A DNA stretch of 25,962 nt from Parasitella parasitica. Lineage: Eukaryota > Mucoromycota > Mucoromycetes > Mucorales > Mucoraceae. The notes beneath the pieces are model-generated. The model was given only the letters and a program-made list of their open reading frames with translations, was not told the DNA's origin and did not search any database. Positions 18,114-25,962 of this stretch are shown one piece after another (position 1 is the first letter of the stretch; each line of letters begins with the position of its first letter). The DNA is taken from NCBI GenBank assembly GCA_025201805.1, contig MU619298.1, positions 17,212-43,173 of the forward strand, given 5' to 3'. The position numbers and the translations under genes are program-made.

Positions 18114-18651
18114 TTTTACAGTTAGCGCAATTTGTATCACTGAGGATAATAGAGGACAAGTAACTATGTACGTCAAAGTACATGAACAAATAATCAAAAT
18201 GCAGAAGAGTGCAGCGAAGTACGCAAGTCTGGAATATGCTTGATTTATTTGGTAAGAATGATATGGCAATTGTCGACTGATTTTATACAAAACATGGCTA
18301 ATTACTCTGGATAGAAAAGCCATCCTTACACGTAACAACTGGGAGAAGATAGTGGCCGCTTTTGCAGCTTTGGATGACATTTCGCAGCCAAATTTTTTGA
18401 AATTTGGAGTTTGCTCACACTTCGTAACTGGTCTTCTAGCATTAAATCTATTGTCCCAGTATAAAGGGTACAGCAAAATGTTTTGTAAATTTAATTTTGA
18501 AGTGATTAAGATTTTGTGAATAAGCCAAGATACAAAATTGAAGACTTTCATTGTTATTGTGAAATACATTCACTATTGATGTGCCAATTTCCCAACCGTA
18601 AACCAATTCAAGTAAACTCAATACGGAACACAGTCCAGAAACATATCTCAA
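18114..18651 (-). other. Unassigned region with one long minus-strand frame
   Basis: A minus-strand frame from ATG 18569 runs 152 codons to 18111. Its C-terminal part is hydrophobic (AYFAALFCILIICSCTLTYIV) and its middle is Lys/Ala-rich (EMSSKAAKAATIFSQLL). No family is recognised and the stop lies exactly at the rRNA-like segment. It may be a repeat remnant and not a gene. Confidence 0.2.
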
Positions 18652-19380
18652 TATAGATCATGTTAAATATTTTCAACTCAACATGTTCATGAACAATAGA
18701 TACAATCTATCGTCCCATTCTCCATGTCTCATACTTACACCTTATCCCTCATCAATCCACTTAGATTTGCTACTATATAAACCATCATATTTACCATGTA
18801 AAAAATGAGATCTTCATCTGAAGAATTCACAATCGTTTTATTTGAATAATTTTTCATTCTGATAAATCTACTATAATGATCTGCATTCTACTTCTAGATT
18901 CAGCCAGTTACCTTGAATTGATACAGACTTCATATGTGCACAGTTAATAATATGATGTTCAATACAGATTTATACTATGTAAAATATAGGCTAGAGATGG
19001 CATCATGAGAATAGATGACGTTATAGACTTCTGCTTATATCTCAACACGAGCCTTGGACATTTACTAGATTCAGTACAGTATGTGCTACGAGTTTATGCT
19101 ATATAAGATCTATACTTCATAAGTGTATTCCCAGTTTCCAGATACGCACTACAAGACATATACTTATATCCATGATACTAGCGACAGATACATTATGTAC
19201 TACAGACTTGTACAATATTATGTGAAATGCTATAGATATGCTCATGGCATGCTGTAGACATGCTACATATACAGACATATGCTACGATGAATTAAAGCTG
19301 TCGATTTGATAACAAAACCTAACAAGTTGCCACTTATTGATTTTTTATTTGATTTTTTTAGTGAATCTATAAAACATTTT
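18652..19380. repeat. AT-rich degenerate repeat-like block
   Basis: Long stretch without coding frames, composed of loosely recurring words such as ATGCTA, AGACAT, TATGCTAC and CATATACAGACAT (densest at about 19080-19290). G and C occur mostly singly. It looks like a decayed tandem repeat or mutated transposon sequence; no sharp unit length could be set by eye. Confidence 0.35.
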
Positions 19381-19381
19381 T

Positions 19382-19433
19382 GCTTCGTGAAGCGAAAGAG
19401 GCCTGTGGCAGCACATATTGAGCGCCACGAAGC
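19382..19433. repeat. Inverted repeat around a G+C-richer island
   Basis: GCTTCGTG (19382-19389) and CACGAAGC (19426-19433) are perfect 8-bp reverse complements 36 bp apart. The left arm itself continues as a short hairpin GCTTC-GT-GAAGC, and GTGGC pairs with GCCAC inside. The island is markedly richer in G+C than the surrounding sequence. Confidence 0.5.
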
Positions 19434-19706
19434 GGTGTGAACTAGCTCATATTATTTTATTGCATCTTTCTCTTGTATAAATGTCATGTTGTATACCTTT
19501 TTCCTGATTTCTATAATAAGTAACTTGATGAACAAGATATTTGAACGCAACTGCAATGAGTTAATGTAGCTTCTATGTAGCTAACTGGTGGTCTTGGCGA
19601 CAAATAACTGTGACCACTACAATAAATGCTATCTATGCGGTTTGTGCAATGCATCTGTCTCAAAAATATTTTATATCTAATAGTAGATTTTTAGATAGAA
19701 ATCACA
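19434..19706. promoter_or_regulatory. Upstream region of the PHO88/SND3 gene
   Basis: These 273 bp immediately precede the PHO88 start codon and should contain its promoter. No clear TATA box or binding site stands out. Confidence 0.4.
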
Positions 19707-20426
19707 ATGCCCAACTGGACAAAAATTTTAAATCATCCCTTATTCAATATGGGATTCTTTTTAGTTGTTCGCCAAGCAACAAAGAACATGGATCTCGATA
19801 ATACAGGATACATAGGCGTCATCCGCGGCTTTTATTTAGGCTCACAGCTTTTAGTCATACTTCTATCGTTTTATCTCATGTCTGTGATTCGTAAAACGAA
19901 TGATATTTGATAATAAATAATGAAGAGTGGAGCCTGGCAGATGATTAATTGAATAATATGTAATAGATACAACACCTTTACGTTATGTCGATCCTGGAGC
20001 TCAGAATTGGGATGGTTCCGAGACAGCTGACACATTGATTATTACTACTAATATGGGTAATTGCAATAATGCAAATGTAGATTATCAACTGATTTAGCTC
20101 TCTCTCTTTTTTTTTAAACAGAGTATGACATTGCTGATGTCAAGAAGCAATTGAAGCAAGGCTTTACAAGTATTGCCATAGTTGCATTCCTCCATCTCAA
20201 ATTCGGATATGTCCAACCTTTGCTTATTCAAAGCATTATGGGATTTAAAACTTTCTTCATAACTAAGGAAGCTAGAATTCATTTTTTCAATGGAACGACT
20301 TCGAGAGGTGAGCTTCGTCGTCCATTCCGCATCGAAGCACCCTTCAATATGGTCAATGAAAAGCGTCAACCTAAAACTGACAAAGGCTCAATTAAACGAG
20401 CTGAAAAAGCTCTCAAAGCTCAATAG
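19707..20426 (+). CDS. PHO88: PHO88/SND3 ER membrane protein
   Basis: Three exons: 19707-19890 (canonical donor) or 19707-19902, then 19967-20056 and 20122-20426, giving 192 or 196 residues against about 190 for the family. Pho88/Snd3 sits in the ER membrane and takes part in the SND pathway that targets proteins to the ER; the name comes from a phosphate-uptake phenotype in yeast. Family features seen are the N-terminal HPLFNMGFFLVV membrane segment, GFYLGSQLLVILLSFYLM, the loop TTPLRYVDPG followed by EYDIADVKKQL, the pair FLHLKFGYVQPLLIQSI, and the C-terminal LRRPFRIEAPF with a Lys-rich tail. The first intron is odd: the only GT donor (GTAAAA, 19891) deletes RKTN, whereas the family-like join needs an AT-AG intron at 19903. 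The gene is convergent with MED6, 113 bp apart. Confidence 0.9.
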
Positions 20427-20539
20427 ATATTTACAAAATAAACGGCTCTATTTTTATTATTTTACAGCCTTCTTTTTGCGATTAGGCGCACTACCTTCGT
20501 CCAAACGCTTTCTTGAGCGTTTTCCACTGGTATCGTCTA

Positions 20540-21513
20540 TCAACACACGTCAATCTCACAGGTGTCAATGGTCATGGTTACCTTCTTACCTCGAAGCTGC
20601 GAACTTGGTGAATCTAAGCTTCCGCTTGCATTCATCTTTTCACTATCGGGCGTGTCAATGATCTGCCGTGATTGTGTTACCTTGACGGATGCAGTTTCAA
20701 TAGCTCTGTCCATCCAGTGTCTAAATATTTGTGTTTCCTGTGCTCTCAGATTACTTTTAATTGTGCTTGCTGCATTCGTTGTGTTGTTAGTTGCACCCTT
20801 GACCGCTAGCGGAGATGTTTCTGATGCACTAGCAGATTTTTTGTTGATTTCAGCAGATGTTTTCCAGCTGTATCCTTTCGATGGATGAAAATCCATCATA
20901 GCTTGTGTTTCCTTGAAAGCACTGTTGACATGGAATAAGCTTGTCAACTAGCACGATAAATCAGTTGATCGTCCTCAATGCAAATATCTGTATCTTACCA
21001 ATCTGTTAGCTATAACCGAATAAATGGTAGGAGATTGATATACATTAGCGCCCATAATGTAATATGTAGCAATTGGGTTCACATCATCTGATGCTTGTCC
21101 ACGTCTATATCGCTTTTGGATAATCCAAACTGGAGGCTGATCGTAAACAACTGCAAATTCGATACCTGTCATTTTGCTAGGTACAAAAAATAACACAATG
21201 AATGCTGTGGTTTACATACAATCAAAGCGTATAAGCATATATATACCGAAGGGCTTCGACCGTCGCTTCGTATGGCTGTCTTAAATCATTATACTGCGTT
21301 TGCATGGATAAGACTTGATTGTTGCAATGTCTGTCCCAAAATGGAGATAGGGCAAAGTAATCGAGTACCATTTGTTGATTTTGGAAACCTCCAACTCTCT
21401 TGATTTGCATTTAGAATTGTATTTGCGTGTTGATGACAGTTTAATACCTCTAACCAATTTGTATCGCGCCATTCGACGCTTGTCAAGTCTTCGGTTGCTG
21501 TTACTCGCTGCAT
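20540..21513 (-). CDS. MED6: Mediator complex subunit 6
   Basis: Four exons (21513-21448, 21398-21247, 21176-20999, 20947-20540) with introns of 49, 70 and 51 nt keep frame and give 267 residues. Med6 is a head-module subunit of Mediator, which bridges activators and RNA polymerase II in the nucleus. The conserved head is complete: DLTSVEWRDTNWL (9-21), VLDYFALSPFWDRHCNN (33-49), MTGIEFAVVYDQPPVWIIQK (75-94), YYIMGANVYQSP (about 112-123), then NRLLTSLFHVNSAF across the last splice and HPSKGYSW (153-160). The rest is Ser/Thr/Ala-rich and probably disordered, as usual for this subunit. It faces PHO88, with the two stop codons 113 bp apart. Confidence 0.95.
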
Positions 21514-21770
21514 CTAGATGTATTTTTGAAAGTGTATTGCAACCTGGAGAGAGCATAGCAACGAAATTTAGTCAGTTCATAACGCACGCGATTGCCTGCG
21601 TGCAAGTGACGTGCGAATTACAAAATTATCAGTAGCTTATGGGTAGTAAAGACGAGGCATATCATGTCAAATACACCACTTGATGCCCAAGCACTCAGCT
21701 TTCCGAAAATCTTGGCATAGTTAATACAAAAGGATTTGTTATAGATACTTTTAATGACCTATATAAACTT
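21514..21770. other. Intergenic region upstream of MED6
   Basis: About 250 bp that should include the MED6 promoter. No TATA box or other signal was recognised. Confidence 0.4.
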
Positions 21771-22240
21771 TTATATTCGAGCTTTCTTGTTTGGCATTTT
21801 TATCAAATTATCGTCAAAATCATAAACATAAACCGACAGTGCTAGTCTTTGAGCACACGTTCATCCCACGGCAGTGTATACTGCCTAATGACAAGAATGC
21901 TGCTTCCAATAATCCTAAAAGCTTGAGACTAGCTGTCTTTTGATACGACAAAAAGTCGACAGTGCCTTACGGCGAAGGTTTCTGCAAACAGGAAAAGCAT
22001 GTGTATCTTTATAATGTATACTGATCTTTGGCTGGCCATATACTAACGCTATATCGCCTTTAGAGCAGATGGTGCTATAAATCGCTGAGTTGCCATGCCG
22101 CTGTAATCAAAGGGCTATTTATCGCTCCATGTAGCTAAAAAAGTGACTTACGGCATAATTTAGTACCATTCTGTAGACTTTTTGATATCTGCAACGGCTA
22201 CCATAATATGATCTGTTGATTCCGCATTAAGCTCGAGCAT
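21771..22240 (-). pseudogene. Degraded VOC/glyoxalase-family gene
   Basis: The minus strand carries pieces of a small vicinal-oxygen-chelate protein (glyoxalase I / GLOD5-like) in several frames. From ATG 22240 there is TDHIMVAVADIKKSTEWY, the typical first strand and helix, ended by TAA 22162-22160. After a plausible 51-nt intron come PGMATQRF in one frame and ALVYGQPKISIHYKDTHAFP in another. Then follows KPSP, a TAA and GTVDF, and finally VYVYDFDDNLIK in a third frame, where the family has a metal-binding Glu after NLI but this copy has Lys. At least three frame changes and two stops show that it is no longer coding. It follows the carrier gene on the same strand by only 35 bp. Confidence 0.6.
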
Positions 22241-22275
22241 TTTTTTAAAAATAGGAAAAAGAGAAAATCAATGTA

Positions 22276-23228
22276 TTATATGGCAGACGAAACCAGTTTC
22301 GTTCTCATTCTAAGCTTATATGACTGATAAAATACAAGCGCTAAATAAGTAGCGACATAATCTTTGATCATGTACATGATGCCCTGATTAAAGAAGCCTT
22401 TGATAAGTTGTGCTTGCATTCCCTTATAGAGGCCCAACCTTCCATCCTTTGCAATGACATCCTTCAGTGTTTCATTCATGCCCTTTTGCTTGCCTTCCTT
22501 ATTTCCTATCATCCTGGTGCGCAAAAAGATGAATGGATATGTAACCATCGTAGCGATGCTTTTGGACATGGCAGAGAATAAAAAGACTTCCAACCCTGAC
22601 AAACTAGCCTTGTTTTGAGTACGCATGTAGATTGACTTTACCTTTTCAAACACAAAGTAAGTGATGGACGGGTTCGATACCAATACAATCGAAGCACGAT
22701 AGCCTGTTGTACGCTGTCAAATACTGCCTCTTTTTTCCCATGTGTCAAATGTACATGCGCAAAAAATGTATATATTTACCTGTCCAGAAGCCTGTTGCTC
22801 CCTTCTCCTTAAAAATGTCCAATGCTGTTTGCTTGAATCCCTTTTCGATTTGGCCAGCAGTTTGAAGACGGGTTGTCACATTGGACACGGGTGTAGTAAA
22901 GAATCTCGAGATCAGAGCAGCCTCCGCTCCCAAAAACAATTCCTGAGCAACATTCAATTGTGCCAATGATTTCCCCATATTTGTGTTCATTTTCTCTTGA
23001 ACATTTCTTAATGCAGTGTAGCAGTAGAAATAGATAAAACTGGACAAGACGGTTGCTATTGTATCAGATCCTAATCCAGCATACAATCCTTTCAATCCTC
23101 CTTCTTTCACATAGATGTTGGCAATGGTTCCAAGGATGCCTTGCTTTTCCTCGTCGTCTCCTTTCAACTGGAGTCGAGTTGTTGATCTGTATGTTTTCGA
23201 GTTAGAATGGAACCTTTATATCAAACAC

Positions 23229-23293
<65 letters not shown>

Positions 23294-23424
23294 ATGCTTT
23301 ACATGTCTAATGGATAGATGATCAAATTGGCAATGGTAGAGCCAACAGCGCCAGAGATAGCATGCCCCAAAGGTGGGAGTTTATAATCCTCAAAAGGCAG
23401 GATTTCGACTCCTTTTTGTTCCAT
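22276..23424 (-). CDS. SLC25-type carrier, probably peroxisomal
   Basis: Three exons (23424-23303, 23186-22780, 22703-22276) give 318 residues, the standard size of a three-repeat, six-helix mitochondrial-carrier-family protein. The repeat signatures are YPLDISTTRLQ (37-47), TPVSNVTTRLQ (139-149) and YPFIFLRTRM (232-241). The acidic and basic residues of PxDxxK are partly replaced, most strongly in repeats two and three, as seen in peroxisomal PMP47/Ant1/SLC25A17 carriers that exchange adenine nucleotides or cofactors. GLKGLYAGLGSDTIATVLSS and FIYFYCYTALR also fit that group. Intron 1 is 116 nt, longer than others here because it contains a (GT)n microsatellite on the coding strand. The exact substrate cannot be told from sequence. 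Confidence 0.85.
23225..23290. repeat. (CA)n microsatellite
   Basis: About 66 bp of CA dinucleotide, broken once by ACGC near the left end. It lies wholly within the first intron of the carrier gene, reading (GT)n in the transcript just downstream of the donor. It is expected to be length-variable. Confidence 0.97.
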
Positions 23425-23980
23425 GTTTTGTATTTGAGCAGGAAGAAAAAAGAGGAAAATTTTTCAGGACGATAAATGTAATTAGATAATAAAGAATCAC
23501 ATGCTGTGTGTTGAAGAAGAAAAAGATAATAAAGCGTGGTGTAACCGAAGAAGCCACTGGTGCAATTTCATTATGCAATCAAAAAAGCATCATTCCAAAG
23601 TTGAGAATTTTCGTTGCTATAATAACCTAAATGGGTTCTGGCTCGATGATTTCCATTATGCAAAGAACCATATTCCTTCAAATCGAGCAGAAAAATTAAA
23701 TAGGTAAGAATACCACGTACGGCCCAATTGACATGAGCTTCGCTTGCAATTGATTGGGTCTCTGCCCACATAGATTGTCAGGAACCACAGAGATATGCAA
23801 TTTACTTTGGGCTTTCGGATGACGTGTGTTGAATCGGACTCTTCAGCTTCCAACTTGACTTTTAGCTACGCGTCATTACGGGTTAACGTAAGTCTTCCCG
23901 TTGCCTAAAGTCATCTTCCTTTTCCTTTTACTTTTTTGAAAGGATACCTTTTTTTTTTTTTTATAAGACAACAAACTAAT
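23425..23980. promoter_or_regulatory. Divergent promoter between the carrier and RPN11
   Basis: About 556 bp separate the two divergent start codons. Two CRE-like words, TGACGTGT (about 23819-23826) and ACGCGTCA (about 23869-23876), lie 110-160 bp upstream of RPN11, and a long T tract runs from about 23949. No copy of the yeast proteasome element GGTGGCAAA was seen. Short frames in the interval have no supporting features. Confidence 0.45.
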
Positions 23981-25147
<1,167 letters not shown>

Positions 25148-25226
25148 ATAAATGTATAAAGATTGGAAATAAGTTGCTAAAGTCTTTGGCACTTGGCAAG
25201 TTTTTTTTCTTTTTTTTTGTTTTTCA

Positions 25227-25579
25227 ATGGAAGTTCTGGTTAGGGCTTATGTGCTAAGGGCTTTAAAACAAGAATGATTTTAAACTTTCAAGGCAGGCAT
25301 TGTCATCTATTTGTAATTTTGAAATTTTTGTTACAGCAATTTAAAATCTCTCCGTAAAGAAATTCAGAAATATATAGAAAGCGACGCTCTTAATAACTGT
25401 CAAACAGAGCGAGATATAGACTTGAAAACCCTGCGATGTATCTTCAAACGGTCCTCACACGTTTTATAGATCTCAGTGATAAAATTGAGGGGAATTTTAT
25501 TGATTCAAAGCTTTTAAGGAAAGGCAGCATGCTACATAAAAATGCCAAAAGAACACTGTTTTCAAATATATTAATATAG
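25227..25579 (+). pseudogene. Frameshifted remnant of an unrecognised gene
   Basis: From ATG 25227 three forward frames in succession look coding: EVLVRAYVLRALKQ, then DFKLSRQALSSICNFEIF, then NLKSLRKEIQKYIE with TERDIDLKTLRCIFKRSS, and last FIDLSDKIEGNFIDSKLLRK, ending at TAG 25577-25579. No GT-AG pair of plausible length bridges the switches, so a gene broken by small indels is the best reading. The family is not recognised. Confidence 0.35.
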
Positions 25580-25829
25580 TTTTTATTTATTTTTTTCTTA
25601 AATTGGAGCTTTTAAATTGCTCTTGTAAACAGATAGTGCTAGGTACTATTTGCATGAATTAGAAAAATGTGAATGTTTATTGGTATGATTGGAGTATAAA
25701 GAAAATGTGAGAAGGGAGGAACATGATGAAAGCTATATTACTATTTTGTTGTTGTAAAAATATATTAAAAATGAACTCTTACTTGTTTTTTTTTTCAAGG
25801 TTATTATTTTTCTAGGTTAAAAAAAGTAC
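25580..25829. other. AT-rich intergenic region
   Basis: T- and A-rich sequence with no recognisable gene. It probably contains the promoter of the partial gene that starts at 25830. Confidence 0.35.
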
Positions 25830-25962
25830 ATGTGGAAGTTCAAAAAAAAAGAAAAAGAGACAGAGTTGCTTCAAAGGTTGTACCAAAGCGATATGCAGTT
25901 TTTATCTAAATCGAAGGTAAAAATTGACCTAAAAGAAGAAAATGAGTTAATTAAATGTATCT
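25830..25962 (+). CDS. Possible start of a gene running off the right edge
   Basis: ATG 25830 opens a frame that continues to the window end (44 codons), beginning MWKFKKKEKETELLQRLYQ and staying Lys/Glu-rich. A GTAAAA at about 25917 could be a splice donor instead of coding. The product is not recognised, and with so little sequence a chance frame cannot be excluded. Confidence 0.4.
   Translation, partial: MWKFKKKEKETELLQRLYQSDMQFLSKSKVKIDLKEENELIKCI

Noticed and set aside
20562-20888. Forward frame of 108 codons with membrane-like composition
   Set aside because: It is antisense to the last MED6 exon, whose protein is clearly conserved.
22650-22700. GGTTCGATAC, resembling a tRNA T-loop
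   Set aside because: It lies in coding sequence of the carrier gene and no acceptor stem or anticodon arm can be formed around it.
23222-23291. CA repeat considered as a CRISPR-like or satellite array
   Set aside because: It is a simple dinucleotide microsatellite without spacers.

Overview
The window reads as nuclear DNA of an early-diverging filamentous fungus, most likely Mucoromycota (Mucorales-type). It is AT-rich. Genes are split by many short introns, mostly 45-76 nt, with GTAAG-like donors and CTAAY-like branch sites. It carries housekeeping genes of fungal type (RPN11, MED6, PHO88/SND3, an NRD1-like four-RRM protein, a TTC39/IML2-family protein) together with DNA transposons. No CRISPR array, operon or tRNA gene was seen.

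Layout, left to right. 1-936: AT-rich repeat debris with a possible solo LTR. 939-2657: a complete Tc1/mariner element with an uninterrupted DD34E transposase, long inverted repeats and a TA target duplication, inserted just after the stop codon of a sugar-porter gene (2684-4268, minus). 4503-7268 (minus): a six-exon TTC39/IML2-family gene. 7269-8823: mostly non-coding, with possible cryptic exons at 8210-8505. 8823-11026: an NRD1-like RNA-binding protein gene with a long pyrimidine-rich leader. 11050-14185: a second TA-flanked element with divergent inverted repeats, carrying a broken Fanzor gene (eukaryotic TnpB relative) on the minus strand and interrupted by a 950-base assembly gap. 14831-15399: a small secreted, cysteine-rich, probably GPI-anchored protein. 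16014-19600: accessory sequence with gene remnants, an unrecognised spliced gene, a segment resembling the 5' end of small-subunit rRNA, and AT-rich repeats. 19707-20426: PHO88/SND3, convergent with MED6 (20540-21513, minus). 21771-22240 (minus): a degraded VOC/glyoxalase-type gene. 22276-23424 (minus): a probable peroxisomal SLC25 carrier, divergent from RPN11 (23981-25147). The right edge has a frameshifted remnant and the start of another gene.

The most notable system is the Fanzor-bearing element. Its two ends, read inward, share the CAGT terminus and a short motif recurring every 20-22 bp at the same offsets from both ends. The intact Tc1/mariner element has the same design (22-23 bp repeats of TCAAATTGCGG type). 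This suggests that a Fanzor RNA-guided nuclease gene was carried as passenger by a mariner-like, probably non-autonomous, transposon. Both elements sit 20-25 bp downstream of a host stop codon. All exon boundaries were derived by eye from reading-frame continuity and family resemblance; none is backed by transcript data.
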